This document shows positions 35,414 to 43,949 of a DNA stretch of 64,000 nucleotides, in pieces. Under the pieces are notes generated by a model. That model saw nothing but the letters and a program-made list of their open reading frames with translations. It had not been told where the DNA came from and did no database searches. Within the stretch, counting starts at the first letter, position 1. Each line of letters opens with the position of its first letter. The DNA comes from an uncultured Desulfuromonas sp. (lineage in GTDB: Bacteria > Desulfobacterota > Desulfuromonadia > Desulfuromonadales > Desulfuromonadaceae), in the NCBI RefSeq assembly GCF_963678835.1, contig NZ_OY787470.1, positions 310,001 to 374,000 on the forward strand. The letters run 5' to 3'. The position numbers and the translations under genes are program-made.

Positions 35414-36628
35414 TTAGAAACGGACATTCAAGCGAACGCGGCCACGGTAATACTCGTCCCACAGATCGCTCTCAACCCGTTCAACCTTGGCCTGTAAGTT
35501 GATTTTACGGTTAAAGGTGACAGTGCCATCGACCCAGATGCGGGAGTTGGTGGTCTCATCCTCGTCTTCGTCAAGGTAGCGTTCCATGACGTCAAGGTGG
35601 ATACCGGCTCCAGCCTGGAAACGGTTGTTGATGGTGGCGGCAGCGTAGACCTTGACGCCGGCCAGATCCTGACCATCGGGATCTTCACGCCACGTGCCGA
35701 TCACATAACCGGAAAAACGACCGGTACGGATCTTTTCGATACCGACTTCAAACACATCCGCATCCGCGTCGTACTTGTACATTTCACGTGCATAGTTGAC
35801 AAAGGCACGCAAACCCGGCATCAGGCGTTGCTCGTATTCAACGAACAGTTCCTCATATTCATCCACGGCAAAGACCGAGTAGATGGAGGTGGAAGAAAAG
35901 ACCGGAAGTGAGTAGAGATACTCAGCGCGCACCGACCAGTTGTCACTGCGGTGGTACTTGGCACCGCCAAGGAAATAGCTGACGGTATTGGCAAGATAAT
36001 TAAACTGGGTTTCGCTGTACACATACAGCATGTCGTTGAAGTCGTAATCGACATCGAGACCGAACAGTTCATTGGCCAGCTCGCTGTGATCCCATTTTTG
36101 CAGGTAGGACAGTCCGAGATTCAGATCGTCCATAAAGGTGCGACGAACCTCGATACCGGCAATGAGATCTTTGGCGTTGTAGCCATCGTAATAGGCGACA
36201 TCGCCACCACCAAACACGGTGATGTCAACATCACCCCACCCCGAATACTCCATATATAAACCATCCATAATGGAAGCACCGGCAGTGGTGGAAATGAACT
36301 GACGTCCGAATCGCACATCCAGATCTTCGATCAGATCCTTTTTCTCAAGGTACGCATAGTACAGCCGACTATCGACATCTGCTTCATCGGCCAGGTCATC
36401 GGCAAGGCGACCGTATCCCCGAAATGCCAGGCCATTGTTGTCAATGTCGTGAACATTGAGCAGCACGTACTGGTAAAAGGGGACGGCGGTGTCACCGTCG
36501 CCGGTGTCGTACCACTCGAATTCGGTACTCGACCGTCCTGATACTGTTATCCCTAGCGCGCTATTCAGTGGGAAGCCCACTGTGGACAGGATAGCGACGC
36601 AGAGAAACAGCCGTAGCCAACATTTCAT
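35414..36628 (-). CDS. outer-membrane beta-barrel protein, conduit component
   Basis: This 404-residue protein has a signal peptide (to about residue 25, NSALG) and alternating hydrophobic/aromatic strands with acidic turns across its length, ending in VRLNVRF, a terminal aromatic residue typical of outer-membrane barrels. There are no heme motifs in the mature part. It is first in the operon before a 10-heme and a 13-heme cytochrome. Geobacter Ext and Omb clusters have the same composition, with a barrel near 400 residues. It should form the channel that holds the cytochromes across the outer membrane. The ATG at 36628 has AGGGAGG upstream. Confidence 0.82.
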   Translation of the reverse strand: MKCWLRLFLCVAILSTVGFPLNSALGITVSGRSSTEFEWYDTGDGDTAVPFYQYVLLNVHDIDNNGLAFRGYGRLADDLADEADVDSRLYYAYLEKKDLIEDLDVRFGRQFISTTAGASIMDGLYMEYSGWGDVDITVFGGGDVAYYDGYNAKDLIAGIEVRRTFMDDLNLGLSYLQKWDHSELANELFGLDVDYDFNDMLYVYSETQFNYLANTVSYFLGGAKYHRSDNWSVRAEYLYSLPVFSSTSIYSVFAVDEYEELFVEYEQRLMPGLRAFVNYAREMYKYDADADVFEVGIEKIRTGRFSGYVIGTWREDPDGQDLAGVKVYAAATINNRFQAGAGIHLDVMERYLDEDEDETTNSRIWVDGTVTFNRKINLQAKVERVESDLWDEYYRGRVRLNVRF

Positions 36629-36914
36629 TCTGCCTCCCTTTCTTTCTTTGTTGGACATCATTGGGACTGCATTTCTCCTCTTCGGGCCTCCTTAACCTCC
36701 GTTTTATTTTTGAGAAATACAGAAACGAACGTTCTTTCATTTCTACTGTCTTTTATGCTTTTTGCAATAAAATTAAGTTAAAACTTATCTTAGTTAAAGA
36801 GGATGTCTAGTGACTTGATTGATTTTTGGTGTTTTTTTTGAGGTGGGGTAGTCTGAAATTAATTATGTGCGATTTTTGGTGAAAAATATCTTAATTATCG
36901 GCAGTGGGAGGATA
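36629..36914. promoter_or_regulatory. upstream region of the conduit operon
   Basis: About 285 bases, AT-rich toward 36700-36900, hold the conduit promoter on the minus strand. No ACTGTAT-N9-ATACAGT palindrome and no convincing sigma-54 site were seen. A short palindrome aacgaacgtt lies near 36723-36732. Confidence 0.4.
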
Positions 36915-36920
36915 CAAAAA

Positions 36921-36967
36921 AAACTGTTTGGCAAAGAGCGTAAATGAAGCTCTTTGCCAAACAGTTT
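36921..36967 (-). terminator. rho-independent terminator of the cytochrome/SEL1 operon
   Basis: A perfect 19-bp stem, AAACTGTTTGGCAAAGAGC and its complement, is followed on the minus strand by eight T residues. It separates the upstream cytochrome trio from the conduit operon. Confidence 0.92.
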
Positions 36968-37024
36968 CTGATTGCGAATTATTTTAGAAAGAAAAATTTG
37001 GAATGAGGTTAGGGAGGGCTGTGT

Positions 37025-38116
37025 TTAACGGGTCAGCTTGAAATGAAAGCGGGTGTAGCTGCCGAAACGGCTGCGGGCATAGGATTGCAGCACCCAGTCG
37101 AGCCCTTCGCTCATGGACTCAAAGGTTTTGCGGTTGACCGGAATCGACAGTGCCAGACTGATGTCTGGGTCGATCTGCGCGGTCACTTCGCCGTTGGCCG
37201 AGGTGATTGTGCCGATAGGGCCTTCAGAACGGTCTTCGGTGAAAATCTTGCTGTTGTTGGCGTTACCGACCAGCCGATAAGTCAGCGTCATGGGGGGCTG
37301 CATACGGCTCTTTTGCAGTTGGCGCATGGCCATGTCAATACGCGCCATGGGCACATCTTCGGCAGCGAGACGTTCTTGCTCTGTGCCGCGGGCGGTTAGC
37401 TCACGCTGTGTTTGCAGTGCCTGACGGTACCAGTGGATGGCTTTCTCGTAGTTCACCGCTTCACTTTTGCCGTAGAAAAAGTAGTCGCCCAGTGTCAGTG
37501 CGGGTTGCGGATCGACACCCGCTTCGGCAGCGCGGCGCAGCCATTTTTTTGCCCGGGCATAGTCTGCCTGTTGGTGGTAGAACGCTCCGAGTCGGGTCAT
37601 GGCCGGATAGCTCCCGGCTTCGGCCGCTTGGGTCAGCAGGTCAAGGGTTGCCTGGGTCTGGTTGTCTCGTTGAATCAGACCGGCTTCGACGAGCAAGGCC
37701 ATGTTGTACCACTGCCGCGCCGTCATTTTGTTGCCGGCGTAAAGACGGTTGTAAGCCTTGGACAGCAGATTTTTAGCAATGGTGCTGTTTTTGACCACCA
37801 TGCCGCTTAATTTTTCTTGTGCCTGCGGTGTGGCACTGACGTACCCCTGGGGTAATTTGGATGTGTAGCTTTCCGCCAATAACAATTGAGCATCCATATC
37901 GTCTCGATCCGCAGCGAGGCGGATGAAGTCGAGACCGGTGCGTTGCAATTCGTCTTCCGCGTGGGTAACAAATTCTTTGCCGCGTTCGTAATAGTCGTGG
38001 GTGGAACATTTCCAGCACAGTTTGTAGCCGTAGTTGTAGAGTATAGCGCCGCCGGCCAGCAGAATGCAGCTGATGAAAAGCACACTATTGAGAAGCAGTT
38101 TATTGCGCGGATTCAT
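37025..38116 (-). CDS. membrane-anchored SEL1/TPR-repeat protein
   Basis: This 363-residue protein has an N-terminal membrane helix (about 8-28), a nearby CWKC pair just outside the membrane (about 35-38), SEL1-like repeats (about 60-270, for example AEAGSYPAMTRLGAFYHQQADYARAKKWL), and a beta-rich C-terminal domain (about 285-363) of unknown family. SEL1 and TPR proteins often scaffold protein complexes. It follows the third periplasmic cytochrome gene by 26 bases and precedes a strong terminator, so it may help to assemble or organise these cytochromes. That role is inferred. Confidence 0.7.
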   Translation of the reverse strand: MNPRNKLLLNSVLFISCILLAGGAILYNYGYKLCWKCSTHDYYERGKEFVTHAEDELQRTGLDFIRLAADRDDMDAQLLLAESYTSKLPQGYVSATPQAQEKLSGMVVKNSTIAKNLLSKAYNRLYAGNKMTARQWYNMALLVEAGLIQRDNQTQATLDLLTQAAEAGSYPAMTRLGAFYHQQADYARAKKWLRRAAEAGVDPQPALTLGDYFFYGKSEAVNYEKAIHWYRQALQTQRELTARGTEQERLAAEDVPMARIDMAMRQLQKSRMQPPMTLTYRLVGNANNSKIFTEDRSEGPIGTITSANGEVTAQIDPDISLALSIPVNRKTFESMSEGLDWVLQSYARSRFGSYTRFHFKLTR

Positions 38117-38142
38117 GCGAGTATCCTTTGTAACGGTGCCAA

Positions 38143-38967
38143 TCAGGAACCGGGCAGTAAGTTGTGAGGATTGCCGTGGCAATCGTTGCAGTCACTGAAG
38201 CCTTCCAGCATTTCGGCGCTGTGCGGTGTGTCATGGCAGTCGCTGCAGGTCGCCACGGCGCCGTGCTCATCGGCATGGCAGAACGTACAGTTCAGCAGGG
38301 AGTGTGCCAGGTGGCCCTGCTTGAGTTCGGTGGCGGGTTCTTTATGGCAACCGCCACAGGCACTGTTGTCAATGGCATCACTGTAGAGCAGGTCACTGAC
38401 ATGGTGGACCGGATGGCATTGCATGCACGCTTTGCTGCTTATAAACGGTGAGTGCGGTTCTTCGTGGCATTCGGTGCATTTTGGCAGGTAGCCATGCCGT
38501 TCTTGATGACACTCGCTGCATGCCATGTCGCTGTGTGCGCTGGGCGCGGTCATTTCTTTGGCCGGTTGTTCATGACACTGGTGACACAGTGGCTCCAGGG
38601 TGTCAAGGCTGAGGCTGGCTATCGGAGCGTGGGCGTTGCTGTGACAGGTCAGGCATGCCGACATGGTCGCGGATTCACCGTGCGGGTAGTCGTGGCAACT
38701 GCTGCATGCTGGAACGCGCTGTTGCCAGGTGAGTTGCTTGGAAAAATTGTGAAACGTTTCATGGCAGTCACGGCACACCATCTTATGGGCTCCACCCAGA
38801 TCACGCAGGTCGGTGAAGACCTGTTCGTGACAACGGGCACACTCCAGCGTGGTCATGGGCGCGATGGGTTGGGAAAACACATCGTCCTCGGCCATGGCTG
38901 TACCAGCACTACTCAGTGCGGTGGTCAAAAGGAACAGGGCGGTAAAAAAGGTTGCTCGTATCGTCAT
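38143..38967 (-). CDS. periplasmic 12-heme cytochrome c
   Basis: This 274-residue protein has a signal peptide ending AMAED (about residue 26) and twelve CXXCH motifs in about 230 residues. The C-terminal part (CNDCHGNPHNL) matches the ends of the two cytochromes encoded upstream (CGQCHNGPHNL, CVECHIDPHAL). Its N-terminal half is more divergent than those two. The ATG at 38967 has GAGG upstream; the in-frame ATG at 38979 has none. It should store and move electrons in the periplasm. It is third in the operon. Confidence 0.87.
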   Translation of the reverse strand: MTIRATFFTALFLLTTALSSAGTAMAEDDVFSQPIAPMTTLECARCHEQVFTDLRDLGGAHKMVCRDCHETFHNFSKQLTWQQRVPACSSCHDYPHGESATMSACLTCHSNAHAPIASLSLDTLEPLCHQCHEQPAKEMTAPSAHSDMACSECHQERHGYLPKCTECHEEPHSPFISSKACMQCHPVHHVSDLLYSDAIDNSACGGCHKEPATELKQGHLAHSLLNCTFCHADEHGAVATCSDCHDTPHSAEMLEGFSDCNDCHGNPHNLLPGS

Positions 38968-38990
38968 GGCGGACCTCATTGGTTGCCGGA

Positions 38991-40283
38991 TTAGTTTTTC
39001 AGGTTATGCGGGCCGTTGTGGCACTGTCCGCACTCTGTAAAGTGTTGATGGATGCTCGAGTCATGGGGCTCGCCATGACAGTTGTCACACGTCAGAATCA
39101 CCTTATGCGTGCGACGGTGACAGAACACGCATTGAACGTCAGCGTGTCCGGTGGTGTTGCCGGACAGTTGTTTGAGCTGGCCGCGGTGGCAGCTGCCACA
39201 CAGATCGGACCGGATGCCGGCTTGAGAGAAGCGCAATGCCAGGGGGCTGTGCGGTTGATGGCAGCGCAGACAGTCGCGATACGACATGGCGTCGTTGTGA
39301 CCGTCATGACAGTCCAGACAGGACATGGCCTCACCGTGCTCCTGGTGGCACTCGTTGCAATCCATCTCGTTGTGGGCACTTGGCCATTCAGTCATTTCCT
39401 GCTGAGGTGCCTCATGACAGGAAATACATACTGGTTTGATCGGTGACACGGCGGTCAGGTCGATCTCCAATGGCGCGTGCGGGCGGTGGCAAGCCGTGCA
39501 GTTGTCCAGTTTGTAATGGGGATGATCACTCGGTGCATGGCAGTCGGCACAGGATGGAATCACGCCCTTTTCGTGAGGAGGGTGGGCACTGTGGCAATCA
39601 CTGCAGTGGATATCGGAACTGTGTGCTTCGCCTTTGGTGAAAAGCTCGTTGACTTGATCCTCGTGGCACGCGGCACATTGCTTTGTCGGGGTATCGTTAT
39701 TCCACAGGTACGTGGTCGGCGCATGAGGCTGGTGGCAGCCGAGGCAATCTTGATAAGTCATCTCCGGGCTGTGTTTATCGTGACAATCAATACAGGTGGA
39801 AAACTGGCCGTTCGCGGTTCCGTGTTCATTGTGACAGTCGTTGCACTGTTGCTCAGCATGCAGGCTCGGTGTCTTGTCCATGGTGGTGCCGACATCGTCA
39901 TGACAACTCAAACAGGCCTTTTTCGGCTCATTCAGAGCTGCGAGATCGGTGATGACAGGGGCATGAGGGTTGTGGCAGCTGCTGCAATCGTCAAGTGTAA
40001 AGTGCTTGTGGTCATCGCCACTGTGGCAATCGCTGCATTCGGGGATGACCGCATCGCCAAGGGGAGGATGGTCTTCATGGCAGCCGAGGCAACCCATGTC
40101 ATCACGATGGGCACCGCCGTGATCGCGAATGTCCACGGAGGGTTGGTGATGGCATTTGATACAATCGGCGTCCGTCAAAGGAACGGCAGTGATCTCGCCA
40201 AAACACAATGAGGCGCAGAACAACAGCGAGATAAACAGCAGCAAACCTGCCGACAGACGTTTTGCGTGAGCACTACACATCAT
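38991..40283 (-). CDS. periplasmic 20-heme cytochrome c with internal duplication
   Basis: This protein of about 430 residues has a signal peptide ending CFGE and twenty CXXCH motifs. Hemes 2-9 and 10-17 form two copies of the same block; for example DDCSSCHNPHAP and DNCTACHRPHAP, or YQDCLGCHQPHAP and YRDCLRCHQPHSP, correspond. The remaining hemes (1 and 18-20) match the start and end of the 12-heme neighbour encoded upstream. Thus it reads as a 12-heme protein extended by an 8-heme repeat. The chain could form a longer heme wire. Start ATG at 40283 is chosen over a TTG at 40292. It is second in the operon. Confidence 0.87.
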   Translation of the reverse strand: MMCSAHAKRLSAGLLLFISLLFCASLCFGEITAVPLTDADCIKCHHQPSVDIRDHGGAHRDDMGCLGCHEDHPPLGDAVIPECSDCHSGDDHKHFTLDDCSSCHNPHAPVITDLAALNEPKKACLSCHDDVGTTMDKTPSLHAEQQCNDCHNEHGTANGQFSTCIDCHDKHSPEMTYQDCLGCHQPHAPTTYLWNNDTPTKQCAACHEDQVNELFTKGEAHSSDIHCSDCHSAHPPHEKGVIPSCADCHAPSDHPHYKLDNCTACHRPHAPLEIDLTAVSPIKPVCISCHEAPQQEMTEWPSAHNEMDCNECHQEHGEAMSCLDCHDGHNDAMSYRDCLRCHQPHSPLALRFSQAGIRSDLCGSCHRGQLKQLSGNTTGHADVQCVFCHRRTHKVILTCDNCHGEPHDSSIHQHFTECGQCHNGPHNLKN

Positions 40284-40318
40284 GGAAACCAACCGTCAAA
40301 GAGAAAATGAAAAAGGCT

Positions 40319-40357
40319 GCATCGGCTGCTGCTGTTTAGAATTGCAGCAGCCGATGC
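40319..40357 (-). terminator. stem-loop between the 12-heme and 20-heme genes
   Basis: A perfect 14-bp stem, GCATCGGCTGCTGC and its complement, is followed on the minus strand by a C and five T residues. It lies between co-directional genes, so it may end part of the transcripts and give more of the first cytochrome than the second. Confidence 0.7.
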
Positions 40358-40363
40358 CGGTAT

Positions 40364-41146
40364 TTATTCGGCCAATGCGTGGGGGTCGATATGACACTCA
40401 ACGCAGGTCGGATATTTTTCATGCATGATCCCATGCGGTTTGCCATGGCAGTCAATACACGGTGTGATGGTCATGTGCTCATCGACATGGCACTCGGAAC
40501 AGGTCAGTTCGTGGTGCTTTTTGGTCGACTTGGCCAGCATAGCGGCAATATCTTCGTGACAGGCTGCACACAGTTCCGAAGGCAGATCGTTATAGGTGAC
40601 CTCTTTCGGGCTGTGGGGTTTGTGGCACAGGGTGCAATCGCTGACGGTCATGCTTTCAGAGTGCCCTTCGTGGCAATCGAGGCAGTTCTGATATTGACCT
40701 TCCGCCAGACCATGGGCGTTGTGGCAGGCGTTGCAGTCCTGCTCGGAGTGCAGACTGGGGCGGGCGGCCATCTCTTCACCCTGCGCGGGGTGACAGGAAA
40801 CACAGGCCGGCTTGACATTGTCCAGAGCTGTGAAGTCGATTTCGAGAGGGTGGTGCGGATAGTGGCAGCCGACACAGTTGTCCAGCGTGTAGTGGGCGGT
40901 TTCCGCCGGCGCGTGACACAAGGTACATTCCGGGATCACCCGATCACCCAGCGGCGGGTGCTCCAGATGGCAATCGCGGCAGCCCATGTCGGCATGCGCG
41001 GCACCGTGAGCCGCGACATCTTTAACGGCGTTGATATGACATTTGACGCAATCCGCGTCGGTCAAGGCCTCTTGCGCCAGAGCATTGGTGGCGAAAAACA
41101 GGCCCATAGTAAGGAAAAGGCCGAAAACGACCACAGACTTCTTCAT
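40364..41146 (-). CDS. periplasmic 12-heme cytochrome c
   Basis: This 260-residue protein has a signal peptide ending NALAQ (about residue 24) and twelve CXXCH motifs: CVKCH, CRDCH, CTLCH, CVGCH, CVSCH, CNACH, CLDCH, CTLCH, CAACH, CSECH, CIDCH and CVECH. The segment order (EHPPLGDRVIPEC, YTLDNC, PHHPLEIDFTAL) is closely shared with the 20-heme protein downstream. It is first in the operon and lies about 60 bases below a conserved palindrome (41205-41227), so it may be controlled together with the cbcL and cbcA genes. A periplasmic electron carrier role is inferred. Confidence 0.88.
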   Translation of the reverse strand: MKKSVVVFGLFLTMGLFFATNALAQEALTDADCVKCHINAVKDVAAHGAAHADMGCRDCHLEHPPLGDRVIPECTLCHAPAETAHYTLDNCVGCHYPHHPLEIDFTALDNVKPACVSCHPAQGEEMAARPSLHSEQDCNACHNAHGLAEGQYQNCLDCHEGHSESMTVSDCTLCHKPHSPKEVTYNDLPSELCAACHEDIAAMLAKSTKKHHELTCSECHVDEHMTITPCIDCHGKPHGIMHEKYPTCVECHIDPHALAE

Positions 41147-41204
41147 AGACTCCTCCCGGACAACTCATAGAAATTCACTATAAAAAACAATAGACTAAAT
41201 GAAA

Positions 41205-41227
41205 TCTATATGGCAATTGTATACAGA
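41205..41227. promoter_or_regulatory. putative operator, variant of ACTGTAT-N9-ATACAGT
   Basis: TCTATAT, nine bases, then ATACAGA, about 60 bases before the first cytochrome gene of the minus-strand operon. The right half with the aattgt stretch before it is shared with 60802-60824. The two halves are symmetric apart from one base. Confidence 0.55.
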
Positions 41228-41545
41228 TTGATGGACTTCATATCTAACCAGAATCGAGCCTGGAAATCAACATTTGACTTCACGAAAGGCAGAAAAACAG
41301 CCGATTAACGTGTTCTGCAGGGTGAAAATGCTCGCCAGGTGGCTGTGGCGACCTTAACGGGTAGAAGATGACAGATTTCGCTGTCGGTTGGCCGCGTGTT
41401 TAACGCCGCTGCGGGCGATTTTGCGTAGTGACTTTTTACCGAAAACGCGTTAGCCTCATGGGCCTTGTTGCAACATGTTATTTTCCGAGATCAGCGGCTT
41501 TGTTTTGCTGGGTCTCGTGTCGGGTTTCAGTAAAGGAGCAGAAAT
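41228..41545 (+). other. upstream region of the MetY-like gene
   Basis: About 320 bases between divergent genes. Short stems are visible (TCGCCA/TGGCGA near 41332-41351, GACAG/CTGTC near 41369-41384). They do not fit a SAM, cobalamin or cyclic di-GMP riboswitch that I recognise. The promoter of the plus-strand gene must lie here. Confidence 0.35.
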
Positions 41546-42823
41546 ATGGATGAGCAATGGAGTGTAGAGACTCTGGCGATTCAGGGCGGCTATCGTCCAG
41601 AACCGGCCCAGCCTCGTGTGATGCCGATTGTCCAGAGCACCACGTTTAAATATGAAAAAGCGGATCATATCGCCAGCCTGTTTGATCTGGATTGCTTTGA
41701 TCCCATGTATACCCGTATCGGCAATCCCACTTGGGCGGCTTTTGAGCAGAAGATGGCCGAAATGGAAGGGGGCGTCGGCGCCCTGGCCACCTCTTCAGGG
41801 CAGGCGGCCAGTGCTCTGTCAATTCTTAATGTCTGCCGCAACGGCGAGCATGTGGTCACGGCCGGTACTCTGTACGGTGGCACGTATTCGCTGTTTTACA
41901 ATACTTTGCCGAAAATGGGGATTGAAGTGACGTTCGTCGATCCCGAAGCCAGCATGGACGAGATCAAAAGTCATTTCCGCCCGGAAACCAAGGTTCTGTT
42001 TGCCGAGACCATTGGTAATCCCGGCCTCAATGTGCTTGATTTTGAGAAGTTCTCGGCTGTTGCCAAAGAGATGCAGGTGCCGTTGGTTATCGACAATACC
42101 TTTGGCACGCCCTATCTGTGCCGTCCCTTTGAGCATGGTGCCGACATTGTTATCCATTCGGCCACCAAGTACATTGACGGACATGCCACCAGTGTTGGCG
42201 GTGTCATCGTCGATGGAGGTAAATTTGACTGGACTAACGGCCGTTACCCGGAGATGACCGAACCGGATAGCAGTTACCATGGCCTGCGCTACACGGAAAA
42301 ATTTGGCAACATGGCTTATATCATCAAAGCCCGCGTTCAGTTGATGCGTGATCTCGGCACCAGCCCGTCGCCGTTTAACACCTTCATGTTCAATCACGGT
42401 CTGGAAACGCTGCACGTACGCATGCAGCGCCACTGTGAAAATGCTCTTGAGGTCGCCAGGCGTCTGGAGTTGCATCCCAAGGTAAAATGGGTGTCCTATC
42501 CGGGGCTGCCAAGTCATCCCAGCTACGAACGGGTACAAAAATATCTGCCCAAAGGGGCCAGCGGTGTGTTGACCTTCGGCATTGAGGGCGGCGTGGAAGC
42601 CGGTCGTCGTTTTATGGAAAGCACCAAGCTGATTGCCATGGTGGTTCACGTCGGTGATGTGCGCAGTTGTGTGTTGCATCCGGCCAGCACCACCCATCGC
42701 CAGCTCAGTGAAGAGCAGCAAATCGCTTCGGGGGTCACCCCGGACCTGATCCGTCTGTCTGTCGGCATTGAGAATGTCGAGGATATTATTGCCGATATTG
42801 ATCAGGCTCTGGCGAAGAGTTAG
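41546..42823 (+). CDS. metY: O-acetylhomoserine sulfhydrylase-like PLP enzyme
   Basis: This 425-residue enzyme belongs to the Cys/Met metabolism PLP family. The PLP lysine is K208 in HSATKYIDGH, preceded by the cofactor Asp in VIDNTFGTP. SSGQAASALSILN is typical of MetY-type proteins, as is the length of about 425 residues. These make homocysteine from O-acetylhomoserine and sulfide. Related enzymes such as methionine gamma-lyase are shorter. Some MetY-like proteins act in other sulfur transfers, so the assignment is good but not certain. AAAGGAG precedes the ATG. It appears monocistronic. Confidence 0.87.
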   Translation: MDEQWSVETLAIQGGYRPEPAQPRVMPIVQSTTFKYEKADHIASLFDLDCFDPMYTRIGNPTWAAFEQKMAEMEGGVGALATSSGQAASALSILNVCRNGEHVVTAGTLYGGTYSLFYNTLPKMGIEVTFVDPEASMDEIKSHFRPETKVLFAETIGNPGLNVLDFEKFSAVAKEMQVPLVIDNTFGTPYLCRPFEHGADIVIHSATKYIDGHATSVGGVIVDGGKFDWTNGRYPEMTEPDSSYHGLRYTEKFGNMAYIIKARVQLMRDLGTSPSPFNTFMFNHGLETLHVRMQRHCENALEVARRLELHPKVKWVSYPGLPSHPSYERVQKYLPKGASGVLTFGIEGGVEAGRRFMESTKLIAMVVHVGDVRSCVLHPASTTHRQLSEEQQIASGVTPDLIRLSVGIENVEDIIADIDQALAKS

Positions 42824-42859
42824 TTTTTCGTTTGCGGTTTTAAGTCATTGCCCTTATCG

Positions 42860-42890
42860 CAGGCCGCAGAACGGTGAATTCTGCGGCCTG
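42860..42890 (+). terminator. stem-loop after the MetY-like gene
   Basis: A perfect 12-bp stem, CAGGCCGCAGAA paired with TTCTGCGGCCTG, lies 37 bases past the stop. A U tract is lacking. Confidence 0.6.
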
Positions 42891-43058
42891 TCGTGCGTTA
42901 ATGAGGCGCGGGGCGGAACCTTCCGGCTGTGCTTTTTCAACAGACATTGCGCAAGAAATGCTCTATAGTAAGCGATTTATGAGGGGTTCATATGTTGTGC
43001 GGCACTGTCGCACAGGGATGTTGTGTTATATCGGTATGTTCATGCAGGAGTTGTCATC

Positions 43059-43823
43059 ATGCCAGAGCGTGAAAAACAACAGAACGATTCGCAGGAGCAG
43101 GGTACGGAGTCTCGTAAAGGCATTGCCGCTCTGTTTGCCCGCGAAGAGCTTAAAGATCTGTTTATCAAATACCTGATCCTGATCGGGGTTATTGAAGGTT
43201 TTATCTTTTTTGTCAGTTTTCTCAGCCAGTTGGGTCCGGAAAATGTGCCGTTTCCATGGAAATCGTACTTTTTTGCCGCCTTTATTGTGCCGCTGACCAT
43301 CACCTTTTTGCTTGGTGTGATTGTCCTGGGATTTGACCGCTATCTCTATGGCCATCAGCCGTCCGGCTCTTCGGAGACCGCGATCGGTCTGACGCCCTCC
43401 GAGCAGCAGACGCGGATTCACAAGTTTCATGCATTTATTTATGTGATTCGCCAGATTCCGTTTTTGATGGGGCTGTTGTTGCTGGTGGTGTTGTCGGGTG
43501 TGGTGTACAAGCTGGACGGCATCCTCGCGGTGATCGGCCATGTTGGTGAACGGACCGCACACTACTTGTTTATTGGTCTGGCGGTGGTGCTGGCTGTTGG
43601 TGCTGTGCTCGGTCTGGTGTGGATGTTCATGAGCTATAACCTGCGTAAGAAAAGTATGGAGTACCAGTATCGTTACAAAAAGGACGTGGTGGATAAAACC
43701 GGTCTGATCATTCTTGATGACGACCGGGTGATGGACCGTGACGGCAAGATGCTGTCCGGGGATCAAGTGCCGCGTATTGAGCATAATGATGATGACGACA
43801 ACGATGCCATTCTGATCGAGTAG
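43059..43823 (+). CDS. four-helix inner-membrane protein of unknown function
   Basis: This 254-residue protein has four predicted helices (about 37-57, 71-94, 135-157 and 171-196), a charged N-terminus, and an acidic tail (EHNDDDDNDAILIE). No catalytic motif is visible and the family is not recognised. CAGGAG lies before the chosen ATG; the frame is open from 43023 but without a ribosome site there. It appears monocistronic, with a stem-loop after it. Confidence 0.6.
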   Translation: MPEREKQQNDSQEQGTESRKGIAALFAREELKDLFIKYLILIGVIEGFIFFVSFLSQLGPENVPFPWKSYFFAAFIVPLTITFLLGVIVLGFDRYLYGHQPSGSSETAIGLTPSEQQTRIHKFHAFIYVIRQIPFLMGLLLLVVLSGVVYKLDGILAVIGHVGERTAHYLFIGLAVVLAVGAVLGLVWMFMSYNLRKKSMEYQYRYKKDVVDKTGLIILDDDRVMDRDGKMLSGDQVPRIEHNDDDDNDAILIE

Positions 43824-43853
43824 TGTGGTGTCACTGCCGTTGAGGTCATAAGT

Positions 43854-43887
43854 GGCCCTGCTTCGTGACCGGAGTGGGGCCTTTTTG
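43854..43887 (+). terminator. terminator-like hairpin
   Basis: GGCCC paired with GGGCC, followed by TTTTTGTTTT, lies about 30 bases past the stop of the four-helix membrane protein. Confidence 0.6.
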
Positions 43888-43949
43888 TTTTGTCGGATCC
43901 GCGCGGCGGATCGCCCGCCATGGGAGAGTACGTCACAGGAGAACACGTT

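Noticed and set aside
41228..41545. SAM or cyclic di-GMP riboswitch before the MetY-like gene
   Set aside because: Short stems are present, but none of the conserved core sequences of these riboswitches could be found.
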